NCBI GenBank assembly: GCA_900556605.1
Contig: USPC01000001.1
Location: 36,043-100,042 of the forward strand
Source: an uncultured Collinsella sp.
GTDB lineage: Bacteria > Actinomycetota > Coriobacteriia > Coriobacteriales > Coriobacteriaceae
DNA length: 64,000 nt
Reading direction: 5' to 3'
Positions 9,227 to 17,793 of this stretch are shown in pieces. Position 1 is the stretch's first letter; every line of letters begins with the position of its first letter. The notes beneath the pieces are model-generated. The model was not told the origin of the DNA. It saw nothing but the letters and a program-made list of their open reading frames with translations, and searched no databases. A program made the translations under genes and the position numbers.

Positions 9227-9763
9227 CTACTTGGCGGCCTTACCCAGCTTGCGGCGGATGTGCTCGCCAACGTAGTGGATACCCTTGCCCTTGTAAGGCT
9301 CGGGAGGACGATGGCCGCGGATCTCAGCGGCGATCTGACCGACCTGCTGCTTGTTGATACCCTTGACGTTCACGTGGGTGTTGTCGGGAACCTCGAAGGT
9401 GATGCCCTCGGGAGCCTCGACGATCACGGGGTGCGAGAAGCCCAGGGAGAACTCGAGGTTCTTGCCCTTCTGCTGCACGCGGTAACCGACGCCGGCGAGC
9501 TCGAGCTTCTTCTCGAAGCCCTCGGAAACGCCAACAACCATGTTGTGGATGAGGGCGCGGGTGAGGCCGTGGCGGGCACGGGTCTCACGCTCGTCGTCGG
9601 GACGGGAAACGGTGAGGACGTTGTCCTCGACGTTGATAGCGAGCTTCTCAAAGACATCGAGCTCGAGCTGGCCCTTGGGGCCCTTGACGACAACGTTGTT
9701 GCCGTTGACTGCCACTTCGACTCCGGCGGGAATCTGGACAGGCTTATTACCGATACGAGACAC
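9227..9763 (-). CDS. rplF: 50S ribosomal protein L6
   Basis: L6 lies near the sarcin-ricin loop and factor-binding site. The 178-residue protein begins [20 protein letters not shown] and contains the C-terminal signature [20 protein letters not shown]. Spacing to rpsH is 33 bases. Confidence 0.97.
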   Translation of the reverse strand: MSRIGNKPVQIPAGVEVAVNGNNVVVKGPKGQLELDVFEKLAINVEDNVLTVSRPDDERETRARHGLTRALIHNMVVGVSEGFEKKLELAGVGYRVQQKGKNLEFSLGFSHPVIVEAPEGITFEVPDNTHVNVKGINKQQVGQIAAEIRGHRPPEPYKGKGIHYVGEHIRRKLGKAAK

Positions 9764-9796
9764 GGTGATCTCCTTTCCTTCTACCTACCGAGCGAA

Positions 9797-10195
9797 TTAC
9801 CAGACGTAAGCGATGATCTCGCCGCCGACGTTGTGCTTGCGAGCATCGCGGTCGGTCATGACGCCATGGCTGGTGGAAATAATGGCGGTACCAAGGCCAC
9901 CGCGGACGCGGGGCATGTCGGCAACGCCGGTGTACTTACGCAGGCCCGGCTTGGAAATGCGGCGGATGCCGTTGATGACCTTAGCCTTCTTGGGACCATA
10001 CTTAAGCGTGATGTGCAGAGTCTTCTGGGGAACGGTGTCCTCGACATCGTAGCCCTCGATGTAGCCCTCCTCGTGCAGAACACGAGCGATCTCGACGAGC
10101 TTCTTGCTGCTCGGCATGGAGACCGTGGCCTTGTTCACAGAGTTAGCGTTACGGATGCGCGTAAGCATATCTGCGATCGGGTCTGTAAGGTTCAT
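9797..10195 (-). CDS. rpsH: 30S ribosomal protein S8
   Basis: S8 binds the central domain of 16S rRNA and in E. coli represses the spc operon at the rplE site. The 132-residue sequence starts [20 protein letters not shown] and ends with the diagnostic [20 protein letters not shown]. The 119-base gap to rpsN contains a short GC-rich hairpin near 10240-10262. Confidence 0.97.
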   Translation of the reverse strand: MNLTDPIADMLTRIRNANSVNKATVSMPSSKKLVEIARVLHEEGYIEGYDVEDTVPQKTLHITLKYGPKKAKVINGIRRISKPGLRKYTGVADMPRVRGGLGTAIISTSHGVMTDRDARKHNVGGEIIAYVW

Positions 10196-10314
10196 ACAGA
10201 TTCTCCTTCGTTCTTGATGAACACGTGCTCTTGGTTCTTCGCCGCCCTTAACGGCAAAGCCTTTTTAGCGCGTTTTCCCTGTTCCAAACTGATGCTTGAA
10301 ACGCTGGTAGTGAC

Positions 10315-10500
10315 TTACCAGCTGGCCTTCTTAACGCCGGGAAGCTCGCCCTTGAGTGCAAGCTCGCGGAAGCAGACACGGCACAGGCCGAACTTGCGGT
10401 ACACAGAGTGCGGACGGCCGCAGCGCTGGCAGCGCGTGTACTCACGAGTAGAGAACTTCTGCTTGCGATTGCACTTGACGATCATCGATGTCTTAGCCAC
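10315..10500 (-). CDS. rpsN: 30S ribosomal protein S14, type Z
   Basis: The protein has 61 residues and two CxxC pairs (RCQRCG and LCRVCF) with about 12 residues between them: the short zinc-binding (type Z) S14 typical of many Gram-positives. It starts [20 protein letters not shown] and ends LPGVKKASW. It sits between rplE and rpsH in the spc order. Confidence 0.97.
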   Translation of the reverse strand: MAKTSMIVKCNRKQKFSTREYTRCQRCGRPHSVYRKFGLCRVCFRELALKGELPGVKKASW

Positions 10501-10579
10501 TTATATCCTCCTCACATAGAGTATTGTTCGCCCCAAGCGCCGCCCCCTTCTGGGAACGGCGCTCATAGGGCAGGTGAAC

Positions 10580-11137
10580 CTATTTCTTGAACGGGAAACC
10601 GAAGGCGTCCAGAAGGGCCTTGGCCTCCTCATCGGTGTTGGCGGTGGTCACGAAAGTGATGTCCATACCACGCTGGTGATCGACGGAGTCGAAGTCGATC
10701 TCGGGGAAGATGAGCTGCTCGGTGACGCCCATGGAGAAGTTACCACGGCCGTCGAAGCTCTTGGCGGAGATGCCGCGGAAGTCGCGGATACGGGGGATCG
10801 CGACGGAGGTCAGACGATCGAAGAACTCCCACATACGGTCGCCACGCAGGGTAACCTTGCAGCCGATCGGCATACCAGCGCGCAGGCGGAAGGTAGCGAT
10901 GGACTTGCGGGCACGGGTGATCATCGGCTGCTGGCCGGTGATGGCGCGCAGGTCGCGCACGGCACCGTCGATGGCCTTGGAATCGGTAGCGGCCTCGCCG
11001 ACACCCATGTTCACGACGATCTTCTCAAACTTGGGGATCATCATGACGTTCTCGTACTGGAACTTGTCCTGAAGCTGCTGCTTGACCTCGTTGTTGTACT
11101 TGGTCTTCAGACGCGGCACATACTTCTCTTCTGCCAT
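10580..11137 (-). CDS. rplE: 50S ribosomal protein L5
   Basis: L5 binds 5S rRNA and contacts the P-site tRNA. The 185-residue protein contains [20 protein letters not shown] and [20 protein letters not shown], both hallmarks. In nearly all bacteria rplE directly follows rplX. Here it is the first gene of its block: the next DNA upstream is a 311-bp non-coding stretch and then an xdhC-like gene, and rplX lies about 46.8 kb away. It therefore needs its own promoter; a candidate is at 11273-11303. Confidence 0.97.
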   Translation of the reverse strand: MAEEKYVPRLKTKYNNEVKQQLQDKFQYENVMMIPKFEKIVVNMGVGEAATDSKAIDGAVRDLRAITGQQPMITRARKSIATFRLRAGMPIGCKVTLRGDRMWEFFDRLTSVAIPRIRDFRGISAKSFDGRGNFSMGVTEQLIFPEIDFDSVDHQRGMDITFVTTANTDEEAKALLDAFGFPFKK

Positions 11138-11272
11138 TGTTCACTCCTTCTTGGGGTTTTAAGCACGGGGCGTGGCCACGATGGGTTGTCCTCGTGCCTC
11201 CTGGCTGCATCCGCGCCGCTCATGGCATGTTGCGGTTTGGACTCGACGCAGCAGGAGCCGACAAAACAATCG

Positions 11273-11303
11273 GTACTATACGCGCATCGGGAGCGTATTT
11301 CCA
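11273..11303 (-). promoter_or_regulatory. Candidate promoter for the rplE-map operon
   Basis: On the minus strand, TGGAAA and TATAGT are separated by 17 bases, about 130 bases upstream of rplE. The spacer and -10 region resemble segments upstream of rplC (63885-63910) and rplB (62020-62045), which share ACGC, CCG and TGTATA-type elements in the same order. The -35 is a poor match to TTGACA, so the call rests on this similarity and on the need for a promoter here. Confidence 0.4.
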
Positions 11304-11364
11304 GAAAAACCTCGTCTGCCTGCACAACTCCACAACTCCCCCGCACAAATGGGTCCCAAAAAGC

Positions 11365-11431
11365 AGTTGCGGTGAAATAGGGACTGTTTGGCGGCCTAAC
11401 AGGCTTAAACAGTCCGTATTTCACCGCAACT
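11365..11431. repeat. Long hairpin between rplE and the xdhC-like gene
   Basis: Arms 11365-11379 and 11417-11431 match perfectly (15 bp). After one mismatch, 11381-11389 pairs with 11407-11415 (9 bp), and a small inner hairpin occupies 11394-11404. It includes GGGAC, the word found in most intergenic hairpins of this window. It lies 17 bases beyond the stop of the xdhC-like gene and could end that transcript, though it lacks a T-run. Confidence 0.75.
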
Positions 11432-11448
11432 TATTGGTGGGGATGCGA

Positions 11449-12492
11449 TTAGCGCTTGCGGGGGACGAGTTTGGTGCGGCGCAGGTGGATCATCTCGGCG
11501 GCGATGGAGATGGCGATCTCCTCGGGGTCCTCGGCCTCGATGGCAACGCCGATCGGAAGGTGCAGCTCGTCGATCTGGTCCTGCGTAAAACCTTCCTGCT
11601 CCAGGCGGGCACGCACAAAGGCCGTCTTGCGGCGCGAACCCAGACAGCCCAGGTAGGCAGGCTTGGCACGCATGGCCTGAATCACCACGTCGATATCGGA
11701 CTTGTGACCCGCCGTGGCGACGACCACCAAGTCGCGCGGACCGATGGGACACAGCTCGCTCAGGTTCTTGTAATCGACCAGGCGACGATCGTAGACACCG
11801 GGCACCCATTCGGGCGTCAACGTGCCGGGGCGGTCATCGCAGGCCACGACGGCAAAGCCCGCCGCCGTGAGCACGCGCGCCGTCGCGGCGCCCACGTGTC
11901 CGCAGCCAAAGATGTAGGTCAGGCCCTCGGGGCAGAGCGTCTCGATGTGCGCCGCGGGAATCTCAGAGGCAGCGTTGGTGTAGGTGACGTTACTCCCCTC
12001 CTCCACCAGTGAAAGCCCGGGGCAGCCCGCAATGGTATGGCGCGATGCCTCGCCATGGTACTCGGCCACATCGCCCTCGAGCGCGCTCGCGATAAACGGC
12101 TCAAAGTCGATGACGAAGTCGCCGATGCGCCGATAGACCAAGACGTCGGCAATTTCCTGGAACAACGGTGCCTGGGTCGCATCCAGATGCAGATAGCACA
12201 GGCAAATGGCTCCGCCGCAGATCATGCCGGTATCGGAGTTCTCGCCGCCCATGGTGTAGCGGACCAGACGCGACTGTCCCGCGCTCAGGAGTTCGCGCGC
12301 CTCATCCAGCGCAAAGAGCTCAATCTTGCCGCCGCCGATAGTGCCCGCCTGGCTGCCGTCGGCAAAGACGGCCATCCATGCGCCCACACCGCGCGGTGAC
12401 GACCCCGCCGTGCCGGCCACGACCGCCAGCTCGCACGTCTCGCCAGCACGCAGGGCGGCAAGCGCCGCATTCACAACATCGAGCTTTTCCAT
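11449..12492 (-). CDS. xdhC: XdhC family molybdenum hydroxylase maturation protein
   Basis: XdhC/CoxI proteins bind molybdenum cofactor, help add the terminal sulfido (here perhaps selenido) ligand and insert it into xanthine dehydrogenase-type enzymes. The N-terminal domain shows the conserved GTAGSSPRGVGAWMAVFADG and GTIGGGKIE motifs. The C-terminal Rossmann-like domain begins around residue 190 (TYIFGCGHVGAATARVLTAA) and has CLGSRRKTAFVRARLEQEGF and LHLPIGVAIEAEDPEEIAIS. Length, 347 residues, is normal. It is 9 bases downstream of yqeB, so the two are probably one operon serving the Mo/Se hydroxylase encoded at 40727-43504. Confidence 0.9.
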   Translation of the reverse strand: MEKLDVVNAALAALRAGETCELAVVAGTAGSSPRGVGAWMAVFADGSQAGTIGGGKIELFALDEARELLSAGQSRLVRYTMGGENSDTGMICGGAICLCYLHLDATQAPLFQEIADVLVYRRIGDFVIDFEPFIASALEGDVAEYHGEASRHTIAGCPGLSLVEEGSNVTYTNAASEIPAAHIETLCPEGLTYIFGCGHVGAATARVLTAAGFAVVACDDRPGTLTPEWVPGVYDRRLVDYKNLSELCPIGPRDLVVVATAGHKSDIDVVIQAMRAKPAYLGCLGSRRKTAFVRARLEQEGFTQDQIDELHLPIGVAIEAEDPEEIAISIAAEMIHLRRTKLVPRKR

Positions 12493-12501
12493 TGCCGCCT
12501 T

Positions 12502-13296
12502 CTATCCTCTAAAGATATCGGTGAGCATAGCGAGTGCCTCGAGCACGCCGCCGCCGACCGACGTCGCCTTGTCCGAAATGTAGTTGATATAGCTGGCATC
12601 GCCGCGCGGATCGACATCGGCGCATTTAAAGCCCTCAGTCACCTGCACGCCGTTCGCCAAAAGCCCGCGCAGGCAGCCATCGATCTGTGTGCACATGGGC
12701 GTATCGTCCGCGTAGCCAATCACGTCTCCGGCGCTCACGATGTCGCCGATTGCGCGGTCGGACCGAAACACGCCGGCGGCGGGGCTGTGGATAACGCGCT
12801 CCTTGCCATAGCCGGCGATCACGCCCGGCACGCCCGTGTTGGGCTGGGGCGAGCCCTGGGTAATGACACGGCCCAAAAAATGCCCGCGCATGGTCTCGAC
12901 CACGGCGTCGCAATCGACCGGCGCGGTAAAGCCCGGCCCCACGGCGATGACGGTAGGCGCCATGTCGCGCGTGGTGCCCAGGTTGCGCTTGGCCAGAATC
13001 GCGTCGACCACAGCCGCGGGTTTAAGCTCATCGAGCATCTTGGCCTGAGGGTCCACCACGACGGCAACATCCCCCGCTTGGGTAATCTCGAGCGCCTCTG
13101 CCGGCGTCTGCGCCAAGCGAGCGCGAATGCCCTCGACCTGGACCTCGCCCAGGCGAATAGCCTCGCAAAAACTGATTGTGCGGCGGATGCACGTGGGAAC
13201 CGCGATATCGGCCATGACGACCGACACGCCGGCGCGCACCAAGCGAGCGGCGACACCCGTGGCGATATCGCCGGCGCCGCGAACATAAACGAGCAT
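12502..13296 (-). CDS. yqeB: Selenium-dependent molybdenum hydroxylase system protein YqeB (EF2563 family)
   Basis: Members of this family co-occur with selenium-dependent molybdenum hydroxylases and are thought to help mature the labile selenium cofactor; the exact reaction is unproven. The 264-residue protein opens with a nucleotide-binding-like strand-loop (VYVRGAGDIATGVAARLVRA), then PTCIRRTISFCEAI and a central VIAVGPGFTAPVDCDAVVET, with GSPQPNTGVPGVIAGYGKER after it, all characteristic of the family. It is divergent from yqeC across a 100-bp promoter region and is followed by xdhC, grouping three maturation genes together. Confidence 0.9.
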   Translation of the reverse strand: MLVYVRGAGDIATGVAARLVRAGVSVVMADIAVPTCIRRTISFCEAIRLGEVQVEGIRARLAQTPAEALEITQAGDVAVVVDPQAKMLDELKPAAVVDAILAKRNLGTTRDMAPTVIAVGPGFTAPVDCDAVVETMRGHFLGRVITQGSPQPNTGVPGVIAGYGKERVIHSPAAGVFRSDRAIGDIVSAGDVIGYADDTPMCTQIDGCLRGLLANGVQVTEGFKCADVDPRGDASYINYISDKATSVGGGVLEALAMLTDIFRG

Positions 13297-13337
13297 TCCC
13301 GGGGCACCTCCCTGTGCTACGGTTTGAGCAGAGCAAA

Positions 13338-13352
13338 AGCGGTTCGACCGCT
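13338..13352. promoter_or_regulatory. 15-bp palindrome in the yqeB-yqeC divergent promoter region
   Basis: AGCGGT-TCG-ACCGCT is a perfect dyad midway between the divergent yqeB and yqeC starts. Next to it is an AT-rich stretch with TGAT...ATCA symmetry (13358-13374) and TATTATAC just before yqeC, which could hold the -10. It is a plausible operator but no second copy was noticed. Confidence 0.35.
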
Positions 13353-13398
13353 ACTCTGATGATTATTTATTATCACAGTATTATACGGCGGTGAACAG

Positions 13399-14136
13399 AT
13401 GGAAACGGTTAGCGGCAATCTTGCCTCGGCGCTCAGGATCGAGCCGGGCATTACCGCGATTATCGGCAGCGGCGGCAAGTCGACGTTGCTCAAAACGCTG
13501 GGTCTTGAGCTCATGCGCGCTGGCGGCCGCGTGCTCCTCTGCACCACCACGCATATGCTTCCCGTTGCCGGCGTGCCATGGGACGGGTCGAATCGTCGCC
13601 TGGACGCCGCGCCTTGGAAGCCGGGCGCCTCGCATGTCCCCGGTTGCACCTGCGAGGCATGCGCGGGCATGAGCCGCGGAAGTATCTGCCAGGTGGGTGT
13701 TTTGGACCCGGAGACAGGCAAGCTCTCCGCCCCCGCCGAGCCACTCGGCGGGCTGGCACAGCGCTTTGACTATGTGTTGGCCGAGGCAGACGGTAGCAAG
13801 CGACTCCCGCTCAAGGCGCATGCCCCGTGGGAGCCGGTCGTTCCCGCCGGCACGGCAAACGTTGTCTGGGTCGTCGGCGCCTCGGGACTCAGCAAGCCCA
13901 TCAACGAAGCCGTCCACCGCCCCGAGCTCTTTTGCGAGCGTTGCGGCTGCGAGCTCACCGACATCGCCACGCCCGAGCGCGTCGCCCAGGTGCTCAATGC
14001 CGAGATGCAGGCGCTGAAACTCAGCACCGCACGCGTCATGCTCAACCAAGTCGACACGCTCAGCGACCCCACGATGGCCGACCGCTTCGAGGCAGCTCTC
14101 GACCGTCCCATCATCGCCACCAGCCTCAAAGGGTAG
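13399..14136 (+). CDS. yqeC: Selenium-dependent hydroxylase accessory protein YqeC
   Basis: YqeC is an accessory factor found beside YqeB and selenium-dependent molybdenum hydroxylases; it is predicted to bind a nucleotide, but its reaction is not established. The P-loop-like GSGGKSTLLKTLGLEL near residue 22 and LLCTTTHM are visible. The 245-residue length is normal. Cysteine pairs occur at CTCEAC and CERCGC. It is the only gene of the left arm's maturation group on the plus strand, transcribed away from yqeB. Its stop codon lies inside the first arm of a 37-bp inverted repeat. Confidence 0.88.
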   Translation: METVSGNLASALRIEPGITAIIGSGGKSTLLKTLGLELMRAGGRVLLCTTTHMLPVAGVPWDGSNRRLDAAPWKPGASHVPGCTCEACAGMSRGSICQVGVLDPETGKLSAPAEPLGGLAQRFDYVLAEADGSKRLPLKAHAPWEPVVPAGTANVVWVVGASGLSKPINEAVHRPELFCERCGCELTDIATPERVAQVLNAEMQALKLSTARVMLNQVDTLSDPTMADRFEAALDRPIIATSLKG

Positions 14137-14235
14137 CTAATTTGGGACGGGGCTCTTTTAGCTACCCCATGTTGAGAGAAAAATCATCAGGCAGGCAAGG
14201 GTAGCTAAAAGAGCCCCGTCTCAAATTAGCTACCC
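14131..14235. repeat. Long hairpin with GGGACGGGGCT core at the yqeC/hyuA convergent junction
   Basis: Two 37-bp arms (14131-14167 and 14199-14235) are complementary with one mismatch. Each arm contains TAGCTA at both ends, so each arm can also fold on itself. The arm core (GGGACGGGGCT, then TTTTAGCTA) recurs in the hairpin at 51129-51255. It sits between convergent genes and may act as a two-way transcription barrier or be a small palindromic repeat element. Confidence 0.85.
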
Positions 14236-14249
14236 TGGCGGCCTTCCTG

Positions 14250-15617
14250 CTAGCGGGGGACGTAGCGGCCGGGCTGGGCTCCGGTGGGCTCGCCGTCGCG
14301 CGCAGCCAGCACGCCGTTCACAAACACAGCCTTGGCGCGGCCATGTGCCTCAAAACCCTCGAGCGGCGTGTAGTCCACGGCCTGATGCTGTGTCGCCGCG
14401 CGAATGGTCCAGCGCGCCCGGGGATCCCACACGCACACGTCGGCATCGGCGCCCTCGGCAAGACAGCCCTTGCGCGGGTACATGCCAAACACGCGCGCCG
14501 GGTTCTCGCTCATCAAGCGGCACAGATCCTCGGGTCCCAGTTGTCCCTCAAAGCTCGTGGCAATCGCGACGGGACGATGCTCCACGCCGGGCCCGCCGTT
14601 GGGAATCGCGCGGAAATCGTCGCGCCCGCGGTCCTTTTGCCCGTGCAGGTTAAAGCTGCAGTGGTCGGTGGCGATAGTATCGATCTCGCCGGCCACAAGC
14701 GCCTCGCGCAGCGCGGCACGGTCACCGGCATGGCGCAGCGGCGGGCTCATCACATACTTGGCGCCCGCAAAGCCGTCCTCGCCCTGCTCCAGATAACAGG
14801 TGTCGTCGAGCATCAGATACTGGGGGCAGGTCTCGACATAGATATTCTTCTGCCCGCGCGCTTTGGCAGCACGGATGGCCTCGAGCCCCAGCTTGGTCGA
14901 AAGGTGCACCACGTTGACCGGTGCGTCGCCGGCCAGGTGCGCCAGATATAGCAGACGGCTCACTGCCTCGGCCTCGCACACGTCCGGACGGCTGAGCGCG
15001 TGGCCCTCGGGCCCGTGGATACCCTGCTCGTACACGCGCTTCTGCAGTTCATTCACCAACGTGCCGTTCTCGCAATGCACGCACAGGATACCGCCCAGGC
15101 GCTTGAGCTCCTCCAACACCTCGAGCGTCTCGGCATCGTCCAAGCGCAGGTGGTCATAGGCAAAGTAGGTCTTAAACGACGACACGCCCGCCTCGCGCAT
15201 GGCCGAAAGATCGGCGCGGTTGCGCTCATTCCACTCGGCGAGTGCCATATGAAAGGCGTAGTTGGCCGTGCAGGTGCCGTCAGCGCGGCGATGCCACTCG
15301 GCCAAGGCATCGGGCATGGTCACGCCGCGATCGGCCGTCGCGTAGTCGACGATGGTCGTGGTGCCGCCGCAGGCAGCCGCACGCGTGCCGGTCTCAAAGC
15401 TATCGGCCGTCCAGTCCATGCCGGTCCAGCACTGCATGTGCGTGTGCCCATCGATAAAGCCGGGAAACACCCAGCAGTCCGCGGCATCTTCGACGGTATC
15501 GCCCTCGGCCGGCTCAATCGCCGCGGCGATCCGCACGATCTTATCGCCATCCATGGCAAGATCGGCGCGGCGAAGCCCCTGGGGCGTCACGAGCGCGCCG
15601 TTTTTGATGATGATCAT
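14250..15617 (-). CDS. hyuA: Dihydropyrimidinase / hydantoinase family amidohydrolase
   Basis: Opens cyclic amide rings of hydantoin or dihydropyrimidine type; in the E. coli purine region the equivalent gene is hyuA (ygeZ). The metal-binding HxH motif occurs in GFIDGHTHMQ near residue 60, the likely carboxylated Lys in VSSFKTYFAYD near 150, and later His ligands in CVHCENG and NVVHLSTKLG. The last metal-ligand Asp is in IATDHCSFNLHGQ. Length, 455 residues, is normal. The gene begins 8 bases after mocA, so they are co-transcribed. It would act on ring intermediates of purine breakdown; the physiological substrate is not shown by sequence. Confidence 0.9.
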   Translation of the reverse strand: MIIIKNGALVTPQGLRRADLAMDGDKIVRIAAAIEPAEGDTVEDAADCWVFPGFIDGHTHMQCWTGMDWTADSFETGTRAAACGGTTTIVDYATADRGVTMPDALAEWHRRADGTCTANYAFHMALAEWNERNRADLSAMREAGVSSFKTYFAYDHLRLDDAETLEVLEELKRLGGILCVHCENGTLVNELQKRVYEQGIHGPEGHALSRPDVCEAEAVSRLLYLAHLAGDAPVNVVHLSTKLGLEAIRAAKARGQKNIYVETCPQYLMLDDTCYLEQGEDGFAGAKYVMSPPLRHAGDRAALREALVAGEIDTIATDHCSFNLHGQKDRGRDDFRAIPNGGPGVEHRPVAIATSFEGQLGPEDLCRLMSENPARVFGMYPRKGCLAEGADADVCVWDPRARWTIRAATQHQAVDYTPLEGFEAHGRAKAVFVNGVLAARDGEPTGAQPGRYVPR

Positions 15618-15625
15618 GTTGCTCC

Positions 15626-16240
15626 TTATTGATTCATACAGTTGGCCACGCGATCAAAATACGAGCAGGCCGCGATATGCTCCGTTATGCGTCGCTGTCC
15701 CTTGGCGGTATCGACATCCCACAGCTCATAGGCGCGCGCTTCGACCAGCACCACGTCGGTACGGTCCTTGAGAATCGAGCCCCCGCCGTCCTTGCCCTCA
15801 AGACGTATGAGTGCATCGAACAGTTCCGCCGGAAAGAGCACCGGGCTCGAAGGCTCACCGTTGCACGCAAGACGCACCGGATGTTTGCGGCCACGCTCGT
15901 CAAATGCACGAACCATAGCCTCAAAAGAATCCGAACTCACGAGCGGCTGGTCGCCCGGCAAAAAGAGGCAACCTTTCCAGTTGCGTTCGACTCCCCACGA
16001 AAGGCCCGCACGGACGCTTTCGCTGCGCAGCTCGCCATCGTGCAGCACGCACGGGCAATGCTTGTCCTCGCAAATCTGAGCGACCCCCGGCCAACGCGTC
16101 GAAACCACAACGTCAAAGCCCCGGGGAACCGAATCGATAGTCCAGGCAATCAGCGGCTCGCCATAGATATCGGCAAGCATCTTGTTGGAGCCAAACCGCT
16201 TGCCCTCGCCCGAGGCCATAATGACGCATCCAAGTTTCAT
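15626..16240 (-). CDS. mocA: MocA-like molybdenum cofactor cytidylyltransferase
   Basis: Transfers CMP (or a related nucleotide) to molybdopterin to make the dinucleotide cofactor used by xanthine dehydrogenase-type enzymes. The nucleotidyltransferase loop CVIMASGEGKRFGSNKMLAD at the N-terminus and the metal-binding LFLPGDQPLVSSDSFEAMV near residue 100 are clear. I start at the ATG at 16240 because GGGGAGG is 7 bases upstream; a longer frame adds 18 implausible residues. Length is 204. It heads a unit with hyuA, just after the terminator that ends the ygeX-ygeY-ygeW genes. Confidence 0.88.
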   Translation of the reverse strand: MKLGCVIMASGEGKRFGSNKMLADIYGEPLIAWTIDSVPRGFDVVVSTRWPGVAQICEDKHCPCVLHDGELRSESVRAGLSWGVERNWKGCLFLPGDQPLVSSDSFEAMVRAFDERGRKHPVRLACNGEPSSPVLFPAELFDALIRLEGKDGGGSILKDRTDVVLVEARAYELWDVDTAKGQRRITEHIAACSYFDRVANCMNQ

Positions 16241-16327
16241 GGTGATACCTCCCCTGAAACCATCGTACCCATAACTCGCGCCGCGGGCATCCACATCGAA
16301 AGCGCTTATCCCGCACGCCCGCGATGC

Positions 16328-16366
16328 AAAAAAGGGGCACCCCGCCGGTTGGCAGAGCGCCCCCTT
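16328..16366 (-). terminator. Terminator after ygeW
   Basis: On the minus strand, GGGGGCGC and GTGCCCC-type arms (16353-16366 with 16334-16342) form a GC-rich stem, followed by a run of T (complement of 16328-16333). It separates ygeW from mocA-hyuA. Confidence 0.7.
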
Positions 16367-16390
16367 TACATGGCTTACCTCAACCCGGCT

Positions 16391-17593
16391 TTAGGCCTGG
16401 AGCCAACGGGCGGTGTTGCGCTCGTCGAGGGCCTTGAGGGTAGCGGCGGGATCGGCAACCTTCTGCAGGAACATCATGGCAGCGATGGCGTACGGCTTGT
16501 AGCTGGCCTCCTTGTACATGCCCACGCGGTGCATGTCGAAGACGTCGGCGTTGACCTCGCCGTGCTCGCAGGAGACACCGGAGATGTCGGCGGGCAGCGG
16601 GTGCATAAAGATGGTGTCCTGGCCGTTGGCAGTCTTCTCCATGAGCTCGGTCGTGGAGCACCAGTCCTGATGGGTAGCGTTCTGGGCAAGCAGCTCCTTC
16701 TCGAGCGCTGCGATGCCGGCGTCGTCGCCCTCGGCGTACAGGTTGGTACGCTTCTCCATGGCGGCAAACGGAGCCCAGCTCTTGGGGATCACGATGTCGG
16801 CGCCCTCGAAGGCCTCGGCCATGGTGTTGACCTGCTTAAAGGTGGTGCCGGACTCGGCGGCGTAGCCCTTGGCGCGCTCGACGACCTCGGGCATGAGGTC
16901 GTAGCCCTCGGGGTGAGCAAGAGTGACGTCCATGCCAAAGCGGGGCAGCAGACTGATCAGCGACTGCGGACAGGACAGTGGCTTGCCGTAAGAGGGCGAA
17001 TAGGCCCAGGTGACGGCAACCTTCTTGCCCTTGAGGTTCTCAAGGCCGCCAAACTCGTTGATGAGGTAGAGCATGTCGGCAGAGGACTGCGTGGGGTGAT
17101 CGGAGTCGGACTGCAGGGAGATGAGCGTGGGACGGTGATCCAGAACGCCATCCTCGTAGGCCTGCTGCACGGACTCGGAGACCTCGGCCATGTAGGCGTC
17201 GCCCTTGCCGATGTACATGTCATCGCGAATGCCGATGACGTCGGCCATAAAGGAGATCATGGTAGCGGTCTCGCGGACGGTCTCGCCGTGGGCGATCTGG
17301 GACTTCTTCTCGTCCAGGTCCTGCAGCTCAAGGCCGAGCAGGTTGGCGGCCTTAGAGAAGGAGAAGCGCGTACGGGTGGAGTTGTCGCGGAACAGGGAGA
17401 CGGCCAGGCCCGAGTCGAAGATCTTGGACGAAACGTTGTTCTCACGCAGCTCGCGCAGGGCGTCGGCGACGATGTAGAGAGCCTTGAGCTCATCGGTGGT
17501 CTTGTCCCAGGTGTGCAGGAAGTCGCTGCCGTACATACCCTTAAAGTCGAGACCGTTCAGCTGCTCGACGAGCTCGGTAAACTTAGCGTCCAT
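16391..17593 (-). CDS. ygeW: Knotted carbamoyltransferase YgeW
   Basis: YgeW belongs to the aspartate/ornithine carbamoyltransferase superfamily and is found with ygeX, ygeY and selenium-dependent hydroxylases. Its substrate is not settled in the literature I can recall, but it is linked to release of carbamoyl phosphate during purine breakdown. The carbamoyl-phosphate loop is present as RDNSTRTRFSFSKAA near residue 70, followed by SDSDHPTQSSADMLYLI and HPLPADISGVSCEHGEVN. The 400-residue length fits the knotted branch, which is longer than ordinary carbamoyltransferases. It lies downstream of ygeY after a 200-bp gap and ahead of a terminator. Confidence 0.92.
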   Translation of the reverse strand: MDAKFTELVEQLNGLDFKGMYGSDFLHTWDKTTDELKALYIVADALRELRENNVSSKIFDSGLAVSLFRDNSTRTRFSFSKAANLLGLELQDLDEKKSQIAHGETVRETATMISFMADVIGIRDDMYIGKGDAYMAEVSESVQQAYEDGVLDHRPTLISLQSDSDHPTQSSADMLYLINEFGGLENLKGKKVAVTWAYSPSYGKPLSCPQSLISLLPRFGMDVTLAHPEGYDLMPEVVERAKGYAAESGTTFKQVNTMAEAFEGADIVIPKSWAPFAAMEKRTNLYAEGDDAGIAALEKELLAQNATHQDWCSTTELMEKTANGQDTIFMHPLPADISGVSCEHGEVNADVFDMHRVGMYKEASYKPYAIAAMMFLQKVADPAATLKALDERNTARWLQA

Positions 17594-17793
17594 GGAAATG
17601 TCCTTTCTAAAGATGAAACGATCGCAATGAGTTGATGCGCTCCGGCATGCGCGTGTGGCAGAACATGCAGAGCACCATGACGAGGACCCGCCACCGTTGA
17701 GGAAGCATGGGAGATAACGACCGCGGGCCCCAAGTCAACAGGGGGTGCCGGGGACACGAGCGGCCCCCGGCTCAACAAAATCGAGGAATGGGA

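Noticed and set aside
11138-11448. Riboswitch or small RNA gene between rplE and the xdhC-like gene
   Set aside because: The only strong structure is a simple long hairpin; no known riboswitch core such as a purine or Moco aptamer could be recognised.
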